From assembly GCA_964613035.1 (NCBI GenBank), contig CAZTFQ010000017.1, forward strand, positions 1 through 32,859: a DNA stretch of 32,859 bases, written 5' to 3'. This DNA is from CAVIQK01 sp964613035 (GTDB lineage Bacteria; Bacillota; Clostridia; Christensenellales; DTU072). Below are positions 19,794 to 28,559 of the stretch, one piece after another (within the stretch, counting starts at the first letter, position 1; each line of letters opens with the position of its first letter). The notes beneath the pieces were generated by a model. The model ran no database searches. It saw only the letters and a list, made by a program, of their open reading frames with translations, and was not told where the DNA came from. Made by a program: the position numbers and the translations under genes.

Positions 19794-21821
19794 TTATTGT
19801 TTCTTTTCGAAAACGTTCTTCGTAACGTTTCCGTCCCAATGATGCACTCTGACTTCGTGTCCGTCGACGTATTCCTCGCCGAAATAATCCGACTTGAGAA
19901 TTATTTCGGAAATATAATACGCGTCGTATAGTCGAGCGTTTTCGTCGTTTTCGCCCATGTCTCCGCAGAATACGGAAGCAGAGCTTATAGAAGCGTCGTA
20001 TTTGGTGAATATAGGTAGCCCCATAGAAGTGTTTTTATATAAATCGAAGTCCACCCCGAGTAAATACAGTAGGGTAGGTTGCAAGTCGATTTGAGACGCG
20101 TTTTTGTCTATCTCTATCCCTTCGTCCATAGTAGGGTCATATATCACCACGCCTACGGGGACGTCGGCGTTCTTAGGTATCCAAGAAGTGTTTTCGGTCT
20201 CTTTGAGTCCCACCGCATCCGTCGGGAAATATTTGTGCAGTCCTCTGTGATCTCCCGCAATGACGACTACAGTGTTGTCCATCAGCCCGTTTTCTTCCAA
20301 CTTGTCGATGAAGTTCCCTATACACTTGTCGGAATAATGCACGGCTTGCAGATAATGCCCCGTGTACGTTCCGTCCAGCTCCGACGGCAACTCTAGGTCG
20401 GTTACGCCTTCGGGCATACGGAAAGGCGCGTGATTGGAATATATTATAGTGTGAGAATAAAATTTTTCTTCGCCGTACCCCAGACTTACCAGACTCTCTA
20501 CGGTCTGATCGAACATACTTTCGTCGGATATGTACGTGTTGATGCGATCGCTCTGGTCAAAGTCGAAGAAAACCTCGTCGTACCCCAGCCCTATCGACAG
20601 AGGAAGATAGTTCCAGGCGGACAACTCGTCGCAACTGAAATACGCCGATTTGTAGCCGTAGTTGCGCAGTATCTTCGGCGTGCCGTTGAAGACGTTGTCT
20701 CCGTATCCGTTGGACGTAGATACGTCGGACGCGGGATATATTCCGCCTACGTACAATACGTCTCCGTCGGAAGAATTGCCGTGCTTCACGTTCTCTCTTA
20801 TGTTGGTGAAGTGATATCCGTGCCCGAGGAGCTTGTTGATATTGGGCGTTATTTCCTGACCTAACAGACTCTCTCCGATAACGAAGTCCTCAAAGGCTTC
20901 GAATTGAATAAAAACGACGTTCTTGCCGCTTAGAGCACCGTAATGAGAGTCTTCTGAATAATGAGAATTTTTCCACTCGTAGAAGTCTTCCACGACTTGC
21001 TTTTTATCGTCGGTCAACGTGTAGTCGGTCGTCATATGCGATACGGACGCCACTATATCGTCGGCAAGTACCCCGAGAGGGGAGACGACCGTCGCTTTGG
21101 CACGATTGTGCGCGACCGAGTATTCTTGCTTAATTTTACCGTCGGCAGAAGTTATCGCAGGATACACTATCGACAGAGTCAGCGACAAAACGATAAAGAA
21201 CGTCGTCACTACTACGAAAGCAGACGTACGTCTGCGCGAGCGCCTAGCGGCACTCGCGAGGTTCGCTTTCGATGCAAATTCGGCTACGGGCTTGTCTTGT
21301 CGCTTGGCAAAAGGTACGTTTTTCTCTATCGAATAGAATCTGTACACTAGCCCCGTCACGTATAACAACATGAAGTCGAGGAAGTATATAGTGTCTATTA
21401 CGTTGATAGGCATCAGCAGATTAAGGAATTCGCTCGGCATATCGCTGTTGGTCGATTTAAGCACCGTCAGCGCGACTATGGACGGGAAGTCGTTGAAATA
21501 TCTGTAATAAGCTACGTAAAAATAACAGTTGACCGTGTATACGATGTCCGTTACGACCAGATACGTCAGCCGTCCTCTGTCGGAGCGGAACATCAGCGCG
21601 AAGGAAAACAGGAACAGCAGTAGACTCCCCCATACGTAACACGTCGGCATGGCGGCTCTTAGCCCCGCAACGACGTTTATCGAATACGGATTGTCCGAGT
21701 ACATCATTCCGAAAAAGGCAATCGTCTTGTATATAATCCCGGCAACGGGCATTGCCAGCATCGCCGGATAAAAATTCTTTTTATTGCTTAGACTTTTATT
21801 AAAAACGATATTATTTTTCAT
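19794..21821 (-). CDS. LtaS-like sulfatase-fold membrane transferase, copy 1
   Basis: The 675-residue protein has about five membrane segments in the first 220 residues and then a large extracellular sulfatase-type domain, the layout of lipoteichoic acid synthase, which moves glycerophosphate from phosphatidylglycerol. The metal ligands E308 (FIQFEAFED) and D524-H525 (AGDHRG) are present, and SNHAPFR is the substrate histidine region. Where LtaS has its catalytic threonine (G-K-T-S-D), this protein has G-N-S-S-D with S350. The length is about that of LtaS. It is the last gene of a four-gene operon and clearly a duplicate of the next gene upstream. No good ribosome site is visible before ATG 21821. 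Confidence 0.88.
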   Translation of the reverse strand: MKNNIVFNKSLSNKKNFYPAMLAMPVAGIIYKTIAFFGMMYSDNPYSINVVAGLRAAMPTCYVWGSLLLFLFSFALMFRSDRGRLTYLVVTDIVYTVNCYFYVAYYRYFNDFPSIVALTVLKSTNSDMPSEFLNLLMPINVIDTIYFLDFMLLYVTGLVYRFYSIEKNVPFAKRQDKPVAEFASKANLASAARRSRRRTSAFVVVTTFFIVLSLTLSIVYPAITSADGKIKQEYSVAHNRAKATVVSPLGVLADDIVASVSHMTTDYTLTDDKKQVVEDFYEWKNSHYSEDSHYGALSGKNVVFIQFEAFEDFVIGESLLGQEITPNINKLLGHGYHFTNIRENVKHGNSSDGDVLYVGGIYPASDVSTSNGYGDNVFNGTPKILRNYGYKSAYFSCDELSAWNYLPLSIGLGYDEVFFDFDQSDRINTYISDESMFDQTVESLVSLGYGEEKFYSHTIIYSNHAPFRMPEGVTDLELPSELDGTYTGHYLQAVHYSDKCIGNFIDKLEENGLMDNTVVVIAGDHRGLHKYFPTDAVGLKETENTSWIPKNADVPVGVVIYDPTMDEGIEIDKNASQIDLQPTLLYLLGVDFDLYKNTSMGLPIFTKYDASISSASVFCGDMGENDENARLYDAYYISEIILKSDYFGEEYVDGHEVRVHHWDGNVTKNVFEKKQ

Positions 21822-21862
21822 CTTTTGCGGTCGGTTGATTTTTATTTATAAGGTAAAAATCG

Positions 21863-23893
21863 TTAAGATTTTTTCTTTTCAAAAATTTCTTCAGTCACCG
21901 TATCGTCATAGTGCCATACCCTCACCTCATGCCCGTCGACGTAATCTTCGCCGAAGTAATCCGACTTAAGTATCAGTTCCGATATGTAATAAGCGTCGTA
22001 TAGAATATTGCACTCATTGTCTTCTCCGGAGAATATCCCGGCAGAACTTATCGACGCGTCGTACTTGCAGAATATAGGTAGCCCCATAGAAGTGTTTTTA
22101 TATAAATCGAAATCCACCCCGAGTAAATATAGCAGGGTAGGCTGAACGTCGATCTGGGAGGCGTTTTTATCTATCTCTATACCCTCGTCCATAGTAGGAT
22201 CGTATATAATAACACCGAGCGGCGCATCGGCATTTTTAGGTATCCAAGCCGTGTTTTCGGTCTCCTCGAGCCCCGTCACGTCCGTCGGAAAATATTTGTG
22301 CAATCCCTTGTGATCGCCTGCGATAACTACTATGGCGTCGTTAAGGAGTCCGGAGCTTTCTAGCCTATCGATAAACTCTCCTATGCACTTATCCGTGTAA
22401 TGTACGGATTGGAAATAATTCCCCGTATAAGTGCCTTCTAGCTCCTCGGGTAATTCCAGCTCGCATATTTCTTCCGGCATACGGAAAGGGGCGTGGTTAG
22501 AGTATATAACCGTGTGTGAGTAGAATTTTTCATCGTTATACCCCAGTTCCAGTAGACTGTCTACGGTCTGATTCAGCATGCTTTGGTCGGAAATGTACGT
22601 ATTGACTCTGTCGCTCTGGTCAAAGTCGAAGAAAACCTCGTCGTATCCCATCCCTATCGACAGAGGAAGATAGTTCCAGGCGGACAATTCGTCGCAACTG
22701 TAATATGCCGACTTATAACCGCTTTTTCTCAATATTTTAGGTGTGCCGTTGAATACGTTATATCCGTATACGTTGGACGTGGACGCGATAGAAGACGGAT
22801 ACATTCCCCCTACGTACAGCACGTCACCGTCGGAAGAATTGCCGTGCTTGACGTTTTCTCTCACGTCGGTGAAGTGATATCCGTGCCCCAGTAGCTTGTT
22901 TAGGTTGGGAGTAATCTCTTGTCCCGATATGCTCGCACCGATCACGAAGTCCTCCAGAGCTTCTACTTGTAAAAAAATCACGCTTTTTTCGGAAAACACC
23001 CCATAGTGTTCATCTTCTTCATAATAAGAATTTTTCCATTCATAGAAGTCTTTTACGATTGACTCTTCATCGGCAGAAAGTGTTTCGCTTTCACCGTCGG
23101 CAGCCAGGTGATCTACGGTCATAACGATATCGTTGGCAAGTATCCCTAGAGGCGACGTCAGAGTAGAGCGAGTGGGCTTGGAAGAGTGTGAGTAGTCTTG
23201 TCGGATTTTACCGTCTGCCGATGCCACCGTAGGCGATATGACGGATACGGATATCGCTAATATTAAAAACGCACTCGCAATCGTTACGAATGAAATTCTT
23301 TTTTTAGCAATCGGTTTGACGCTTTTTTTATACGTGTAGTCGGCACCGAATTCGGATACGGCGTTATCCTTTTTGCACGCAAAAGGCACGACGCTTTTTT
23401 CGGAATAATATCTGTATATAAGTCCGACGATATACAGTAGCATGAAGTCGATGAAATATATCGTGTCCGCAACGTTGATCGGTAGTAGCAGGTTTGCAGG
23501 ATCGCTAGGCATACTGCTGTTGGTCGACTTGAGCACGGTTAGCGCGATAATCGAAGGGAATTCGTTGAAATATCTGTAGTAAGCTATATAAATAAAGCAA
23601 TTCAGCGTGTATAACGTGTCTAAGCCTATCAGATATATCAATTTAGCCCGATTCGTTTTCATTATCAGAGAAAAGGAGAAGAGGAAAACGAGCAGACTCA
23701 GCCATATATAACACGTAGGAAGGGCGGCTTTAAGCCCCGCCGCGACATTGATAGAATACGGATTGTCACAGAATAGCATTCCGTAAAAAGCAATCGTTTT
23801 ATACAATACTCCGCCTATAGGCAGGGCAATCATTAAAGGATATAGATTTTTTTTATTGCTTAGACTATTATTAACAACGATATTATTGTCCAT
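21863..23893 (-). CDS. LtaS-like sulfatase-fold membrane transferase, copy 2
   Basis: This 676-residue protein is collinear with copy 1 along its whole length. The membrane part and the juxtamembrane loop are more diverged, and the catalytic domain is nearly the same in long stretches. The presumed nucleophile is S353 in GNSSDGD, again serine where LtaS has threonine, and the E and DH metal ligands are kept. Two intact copies suggest a primase/polymerase split, as LtaP and LtaS in Listeria, or different acceptors; this is inference. It lies 41 bases upstream of copy 1 and 25 bases after the glycosyltransferase. Confidence 0.88.
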   Translation of the reverse strand: MDNNIVVNNSLSNKKNLYPLMIALPIGGVLYKTIAFYGMLFCDNPYSINVAAGLKAALPTCYIWLSLLVFLFSFSLIMKTNRAKLIYLIGLDTLYTLNCFIYIAYYRYFNEFPSIIALTVLKSTNSSMPSDPANLLLPINVADTIYFIDFMLLYIVGLIYRYYSEKSVVPFACKKDNAVSEFGADYTYKKSVKPIAKKRISFVTIASAFLILAISVSVISPTVASADGKIRQDYSHSSKPTRSTLTSPLGILANDIVMTVDHLAADGESETLSADEESIVKDFYEWKNSYYEEDEHYGVFSEKSVIFLQVEALEDFVIGASISGQEITPNLNKLLGHGYHFTDVRENVKHGNSSDGDVLYVGGMYPSSIASTSNVYGYNVFNGTPKILRKSGYKSAYYSCDELSAWNYLPLSIGMGYDEVFFDFDQSDRVNTYISDQSMLNQTVDSLLELGYNDEKFYSHTVIYSNHAPFRMPEEICELELPEELEGTYTGNYFQSVHYTDKCIGEFIDRLESSGLLNDAIVVIAGDHKGLHKYFPTDVTGLEETENTAWIPKNADAPLGVIIYDPTMDEGIEIDKNASQIDVQPTLLYLLGVDFDLYKNTSMGLPIFCKYDASISSAGIFSGEDNECNILYDAYYISELILKSDYFGEDYVDGHEVRVWHYDDTVTEEIFEKKKS

Positions 23894-23918
23894 GACAGAA
23901 TTATCTTTCGTAAAACTT

Positions 23919-25094
23919 TTACTTTTTCGATTTGTAATCCGCGATTACCTTTTCGTACTCTTTAAGAATATTGGCCGATTCTTTTCCCCAACTGCGATAT
24001 AATTCTCTCTCGGCGTTTTCGCGGACTTCAAAATAGTTATCTTTGTCGGAGAATACTCTTTTAACCCCTTCGGCAAATCCTTCCGCGCTACCGTCGCACA
24101 GATATCCGTTGTGGCGGTCGATTATCGCTTCTGCCGACGAAGAACCTTCTACGATAAGAGTAGGGAGTCCTACAGCGGCGGCTTCTATCGTAACAAGACC
24201 GGACGTATCGAATGTGGATGGGAACATCAGGAGGTCTCCTGCTAGGAAATAGGATGCCAAAACTTTTCGATCTTTTATCATTCCTGCGAAAATGACCTCG
24301 TTTGTGAGTCCTAATTTGTTTACTTGTTTTTCAAGAGTTTTCCGATAGTCTCCGTCGCCTGCGATGAGAAGCTTGACTTTGATTCCGTCGTCCTTGAGTT
24401 TTTTGACCGCGTCTATAACCACGTCCCATCTCTTGACGACCACCAGTCTTCCTACGGTAAGTAGGACGGTTTCGTCTTCGCCTATGCCGTATTTTGCTCG
24501 TATTTCGGATCTCAGCACGCCTTCTTCGTCTTTGGACGGCGGGATGAAGTCCGTGCAGTTGCGCATAACCGTGCACGGCGTCTCTATCCCCAGGCTCTTG
24601 GCATATTCCGTCATTCCGTCCGCTACGGTCCAGAGATAATCGCTCTTCTTGAGAGAAGAAGTAAGGAACCATAAAGCGAAGCGCTGAAGAAACGGAGTCT
24701 TGACCGAGCGATTGATTTCTTCGTGATATCTGGTATGTATGCTCGTGATTACGGGGATGCCGCGCTTTTTCGCGTATCTTATTATGTATTTTGCCATCGT
24801 TACGGGCGAGTGAAGATGGATGATGTCGAAGCAGTTCTCGTCCAAAAACTTTTTGAGCTTCATGTCTAGCCACGGCAGCGGCAGTCTTACTCCGTATTTA
24901 CCGCCCGACATCGACGGGACGTATCTGATAGGATAGTCGTCTATTGCCGGCATATTAGGGTATTTCGGGCACAAAACGGTGCAGTCCGCTATTTTGTTGA
25001 GATTTTTTGCGTAGTTGTTGACTACTTGTACCACGCCGTCCACTATCGGAAACCAATTGTCCACGACTTCCAGTATTCTTAGTTTTTCACTCAT
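23919..25094 (-). CDS. Glycosyltransferase family 4, probably glycolipid-forming
   Basis: The 391-residue protein has the GT-B fold: an N-terminal acceptor half with FPIVDGVVQVVNNYAKNL and IIHLHSPVTMAKY, and a C-terminal donor half with LTVGRLVVVKRWD and STFDTSGLVTIEAAAVGLP, where the two glutamates form the GT4 EX7E motif. It resembles diacylglycerol alpha-glucosyltransferases that make the lipid anchor of teichoic acids. The position between a flippase-like protein and two LtaS-like proteins supports that. A strong ribosome site (GGAGGGG) precedes ATG 25094, which overlaps the upstream gene by four bases. Confidence 0.88.
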   Translation of the reverse strand: MSEKLRILEVVDNWFPIVDGVVQVVNNYAKNLNKIADCTVLCPKYPNMPAIDDYPIRYVPSMSGGKYGVRLPLPWLDMKLKKFLDENCFDIIHLHSPVTMAKYIIRYAKKRGIPVITSIHTRYHEEINRSVKTPFLQRFALWFLTSSLKKSDYLWTVADGMTEYAKSLGIETPCTVMRNCTDFIPPSKDEEGVLRSEIRAKYGIGEDETVLLTVGRLVVVKRWDVVIDAVKKLKDDGIKVKLLIAGDGDYRKTLEKQVNKLGLTNEVIFAGMIKDRKVLASYFLAGDLLMFPSTFDTSGLVTIEAAAVGLPTLIVEGSSSAEAIIDRHNGYLCDGSAEGFAEGVKRVFSDKDNYFEVRENAERELYRSWGKESANILKEYEKVIADYKSKK

Positions 25095-26317
25095 TTCGTA
25101 TTCCCCTCCGAAGCTCTTTTAGCTCTCTGTTTTCTGAAAAAGTCTCTTATGAATCGATATATGAATCTGATTATCCCGAACAGGATATAGATATAGTAGG
25201 TCAAGAATCTCCACACGAAGACGATATACACCAGTATGCTTGTATCCGGAGTCGCCGTTGCGAAGACCATCGAGTACGCCGTCTCTATCGCGCCCGTATT
25301 ACCGGGAGTCGGAATGAGCGACGCGGCGAAGAGCGAGTACGCGTTGAGCGTGATTACGTCGTAGACGAGTTGCCACGACGGAGCTATTCCGCCGATGGCT
25401 ATCAGTACGAAGAACGGTAGCGACATCGATATAAGGAAGTCGACCACGCATACGAGGAATGCGAGTATTATCTGCGAAAACCTCTTAAAACACGCTCTGA
25501 AAGCTTCCGAATAATTCCCGACGAAGGCTTCCGTCTTGGCGACTATTTTCTCGGGCTTACGGACGAGTTTTAGCTTGACACCCAGTCGGATGAAGAATTC
25601 AAGTATCCCCGAAGTGAGTTTAGGAAATATAGAAAACAGTATCACTGCGAGAGGCGCGAGACACGCTACGCCGATTCCTACGTAGGTCGTTACTTTGACC
25701 GTGATTCTGGTAGCGTCGGGGAGATTCTCGAGTACCGAGTGATTGGCTATATAGAGGATAAAAGAAACGAATATCCAAGCGACCAATTGAATGATGTATT
25801 TGACTACGGGAATGGACGTCGCTACATCGGAAGAGAATCCCTTCTTATGAAAATATACCGCCTGAAAAGGTTGTCCGCCCGTATTGAAAGGCGTGATGTT
25901 ATCGTAGAATCGTCCGATGATCGCGGTCTTGAAACACGTCCCGTAATGGAACTTGCCCGTGCCGATTTTGGATAGTACCGCATATTTAGCCGCGTCCGTG
26001 AAAAAAAGGAGAGCCGCCACGGCTATCATCGCGACTAAGTACCACGGTTCTATTTGAGACAATACTTTATTAAAAGACGCCACCGAGCCGCCCGACAGGG
26101 AGGAGGTTATCTGGAATACCGCAAAAAACGTCAGCCCGAACAACGCCGCGAAAAGCACCGTCTTCAGAATACTTTTGTTACGTTTCTTTTTATCTTTTTT
26201 ATCGTCGGAAGAGGTCTCCGTTTTCGATTGCTCGGAGGCTTCGTCGATTGCGACGGTCGGTTCGGATTCCTCGGGAGTGTTTTCGGTAGTTAATTCTTCG
26301 GGTAGATTGTTTTCCAT
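25091..26317 (-). CDS. MprF/AglD-type integral membrane protein (UPF0104, lysylphosphatidylglycerol synthase TM domain)
   Basis: ATG 26317 is preferred because AAAGGA precedes it; the frame extends to 26386 but without support. The first ~60 residues are acidic and Ser/Thr/Glu-rich, then Lys-rich, and the remaining ~345 contain about eight membrane helices. The segments NITPFNTGGQPFQAVYF and IPTPGNTGAIETAY are the conserved glycine/proline-rich motifs of the COG0392 family, which includes the flippase half of MprF. No lysyl-transferase domain is attached. The gene is first in an operon with GT4 and two LtaS-like proteins, so transfer of a glycolipid across the membrane is a reasonable guess. 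Confidence 0.85.
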   Translation of the reverse strand: MENNLPEELTTENTPEESEPTVAIDEASEQSKTETSSDDKKDKKKRNKSILKTVLFAALFGLTFFAVFQITSSLSGGSVASFNKVLSQIEPWYLVAMIAVAALLFFTDAAKYAVLSKIGTGKFHYGTCFKTAIIGRFYDNITPFNTGGQPFQAVYFHKKGFSSDVATSIPVVKYIIQLVAWIFVSFILYIANHSVLENLPDATRITVKVTTYVGIGVACLAPLAVILFSIFPKLTSGILEFFIRLGVKLKLVRKPEKIVAKTEAFVGNYSEAFRACFKRFSQIILAFLVCVVDFLISMSLPFFVLIAIGGIAPSWQLVYDVITLNAYSLFAASLIPTPGNTGAIETAYSMVFATATPDTSILVYIVFVWRFLTYYIYILFGIIRFIYRFIRDFFRKQRAKRASEGNTK

Positions 26318-26357
26318 AATCGTCCTTTTACGGCGACCGTAGTCGCTATAATGGTTT

Positions 26358-26386
26358 ATTTTATCACTATACGCAATTATTGTCAA
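26358..26386 (-). promoter_or_regulatory. Promoter of the flippase-GT4-LtaS operon
   Basis: On the minus strand: TTGACA (26386-26381), 17-base spacer, TAAAAT (26363-26358). Confidence 0.8.
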
Positions 26387-26402
26387 ACAGAGTACGCGAT
26401 AT

Positions 26403-26430
26403 GCGTGCGCACGCGAATAAGTCGTATTCG
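26403..26430. promoter_or_regulatory. Palindromes between divergent promoters, possible operator
   Basis: GCGTGCGCACGC (26403-26414) is a perfect palindrome, and CGAATA-agtcg-TATTCG (26414-26430) follows at once. They lie exactly between the two -35 boxes and abut the thyA -35 box. Confidence 0.45.
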
Positions 26431-26431
26431 T

Positions 26432-26460
26432 TTGACAAGTTTATTCGCTCGGAGTATCAT
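26432..26460 (+). promoter_or_regulatory. Promoter of thyA-folA-tcdA
   Basis: TTGACA (26432-26437), 17-base spacer, TATCAT (26455-26460). Confidence 0.8.
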
Positions 26461-26514
26461 ATTAGACATTAAAAACCCAATAACTTAAAATAATCTATAT
26501 ATCGGAGAGTAATT

Positions 26515-27345
26515 ATGTCAAAAGCAGATCTCGTTTTTATCGAAAACATAAAAGACATTTTAGCCCACGGCGTCCGCGACGACGATCGCCCCGTCAGACC
26601 CAGATGGGAAGACGGCACGCCCGCGCATACGATTAAAAAATTCTGTCTAGTCAACAGATATAATCTTAGAGACGAGTTTCCGATAATTACTCTGCGTAAG
26701 ACCAATTTGGTCAATGCCGTCGACGAGCTCCTTTGGATATGGCAAAAGAAGTCCAACAGAGTCTCCGACCTTCATTCCCATATCTGGGACCAGTGGGTAG
26801 GAGAGGACGGCACCATAGGCAAAGCGTACGGCTATCAGCTGGGCGTCAAACATCAATATAAAGAAGGTGAATTCGACCAGGTCGACAGAGTCCTTTTCGA
26901 CTTAAAAAACAATCCTTCTTCCCGTCGCATTCTTACCAATATTTATAATTTCCAAGACCTTCACGAGATGAACCTTTATCCTTGCGCGTATTCGATGACT
27001 TTCAACGTCTCCGGCAATACCCTCAACGGCATTCTCAATCAGCGCAGTCAAGATATGCTCGTCGCCAACAACTGGAACGTGGCTCAGTACGCTATACTTC
27101 TTAAAATGTTCGCTCAGGTCTCGGGACTGGAAGCCGGCGAACTCGTTCACGTCATCGCGGACGCTCATATCTACGACCGCCATATACCTATTTGCGAAGA
27201 GATTATAGAGAAGACCCCCTACGACGTTCCTACCGTCACGCTTAATCCCGAAGTCAAAGACTTCTACGACTTCAAGGTAGAAGACGTCAAGGTTGATAAC
27301 TATAACTATCACCTTCTCGGCAAAAAAATCCCGGTGGCTGAATAA
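26515..27345 (+). CDS. thyA: Thymidylate synthase ThyA
   Basis: This enzyme makes dTMP from dUMP using methylene-tetrahydrofolate, which is oxidised to dihydrofolate. The catalytic cysteine is C157 in LYPCAYSM, and the family motifs RRIL, NQRSQDMLVANNWN and HIYDRH are present. The length of 276 residues is normal. GGAGAG precedes ATG 26515. The stop overlaps the folA start by one base (TAATG), which couples the dihydrofolate producer to the enzyme that recycles it. Confidence 0.97.
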   Translation: MSKADLVFIENIKDILAHGVRDDDRPVRPRWEDGTPAHTIKKFCLVNRYNLRDEFPIITLRKTNLVNAVDELLWIWQKKSNRVSDLHSHIWDQWVGEDGTIGKAYGYQLGVKHQYKEGEFDQVDRVLFDLKNNPSSRRILTNIYNFQDLHEMNLYPCAYSMTFNVSGNTLNGILNQRSQDMLVANNWNVAQYAILLKMFAQVSGLEAGELVHVIADAHIYDRHIPICEEIIEKTPYDVPTVTLNPEVKDFYDFKVEDVKVDNYNYHLLGKKIPVAE

Positions 27346-27842
27346 TGAAGACTATTGTAGCGGTAGACGAGAAGTGGGGCATAGGCAAAAAAAACGGTCT
27401 CCTCTTTCACTTGAAGGAGGATATGCGTTTTTTTAAGGAAAATACCCTTAATAAAGTAGTCGTAATGGGAGGTAATACGCTCTTGTCTTTCCCGGGGAGT
27501 AAACCTCTTAAAAACCGTGTCAACATAGTTTTGTCCGACGTTCTTCCCGAGGGAGATTATATTCTGGCGCGCACTTTGTCGGAGCTTAAAGAGATACTTA
27601 AATCGTATCCTACGGACGACGTCTTCGTTATAGGCGGCGCCATGATGTATAAGACTATGCTTCCTTATTGCTCGGACGCATACGTGACTAAAGTCGCCGC
27701 CGACGGAGATGCGGAAGTTTTCTTCCCTAATCTTGATGAGAAACAAGAGTGGAATTTGGTATCCGAAGGTACGGAAATAGAGGATAACGGATATAAAATC
27801 AGATTTACGACTTATCATAACGACGAGGTGTTGCCTCTATGA
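27345..27842 (+). CDS. folA: Dihydrofolate reductase
   Basis: The enzyme reduces dihydrofolate to tetrahydrofolate with NADPH. Typical segments are IVAVDEKWGIGKKNGLLFHL with ED following, VVVMGGNTLLSFPG and VFVIGGAMMYKTMLPYCSDAYVT. At 165 residues it is a normal type I enzyme. It is coupled to thyA upstream (TAATG) and overlaps tcdA by four bases (ATGA). Confidence 0.95.
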   Translation: MKTIVAVDEKWGIGKKNGLLFHLKEDMRFFKENTLNKVVVMGGNTLLSFPGSKPLKNRVNIVLSDVLPEGDYILARTLSELKEILKSYPTDDVFVIGGAMMYKTMLPYCSDAYVTKVAADGDAEVFFPNLDEKQEWNLVSEGTEIEDNGYKIRFTTYHNDEVLPL

Positions 27843-28546
27843 GCGACGCATTCTCCAGGTCCGATATGATATTCGAGGGCGCTTCGTCCAGATTACACGG
27901 CAAGACCGTTCTCGTGGTAGGACTGGGAGGAGTAGGCGGAGCCGTGATAGAAGGGCTCGTGCGCACGGGAATAGATAGTTTCGTTATAGTCGACGACGAT
28001 GTCGTGGAGTGCTCTAATCTCAATCGTCAGATCATCGCCACGACGGACACGATAGGCGTTAAGAAGACCGCGGCAACGCGAAATCTTATTTTATCCGTCA
28101 ATCCTAATGCGAAAATCGTAGCTATAGATACATTTTATAAGGACGGAATTGAAATATTCGACGGGGTCGATTACGTCGTCGACGCCATAGACACGGTTTC
28201 GTCCAAGGTCGCGCTTATAGATAACGCCGTCAAGAGAGGTATCCCCGTCATATCCTCGATGGGGACGGGGAATAAATCCGACGTCACCGCCTTAAGAGTC
28301 GCGGATATCTCCGAGACGACCGTCTGTCCGCTCGCTAGAGCCGTCAGAAAAGCATTGCGAGACGTCGGTATTATCGACGGCGTCAAAGTCGTATATTCTA
28401 CAGAGCAACCCAAGAAAATCGTCGCGTCGTCCGACAACGGCAGACATACCCCCGCCAGCGCGATTTTCGTTCCTTTCGCGGCGGGACTGATTATTGCCGA
28501 GACGGTTATAGAGGATCTTCTCGGACGCGCTCAAGTTAACGGTTAA
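27839..28546 (+). CDS. tcdA: tRNA threonylcarbamoyladenosine dehydratase (TcdA/CsdL), E1-like
   Basis: This ThiF-fold protein cyclises t6A to ct6A on tRNA with ATP. It begins FSRSDMIFEG, has the nucleotide loop VVGLGGVGGAV (about 27-37), then VDDDVVECSNLNRQII, and VVDAIDTVSSKVALI. The later motifs SSMGTGNKSDVTALRVADI and VVYSTEQP are specific to the TcdA branch rather than to ThiF or MoeB. The length of 235 residues is normal. ATG 27839 overlaps folA by four bases, an uncommon operon partner. TsaE and TsaB of the preceding pathway lie about 12 kb upstream in the same window. Confidence 0.93.
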   Translation: MSDAFSRSDMIFEGASSRLHGKTVLVVGLGGVGGAVIEGLVRTGIDSFVIVDDDVVECSNLNRQIIATTDTIGVKKTAATRNLILSVNPNAKIVAIDTFYKDGIEIFDGVDYVVDAIDTVSSKVALIDNAVKRGIPVISSMGTGNKSDVTALRVADISETTVCPLARAVRKALRDVGIIDGVKVVYSTEQPKKIVASSDNGRHTPASAIFVPFAAGLIIAETVIEDLLGRAQVNG

Positions 28547-28559
28547 AAGAAAATTCGGA

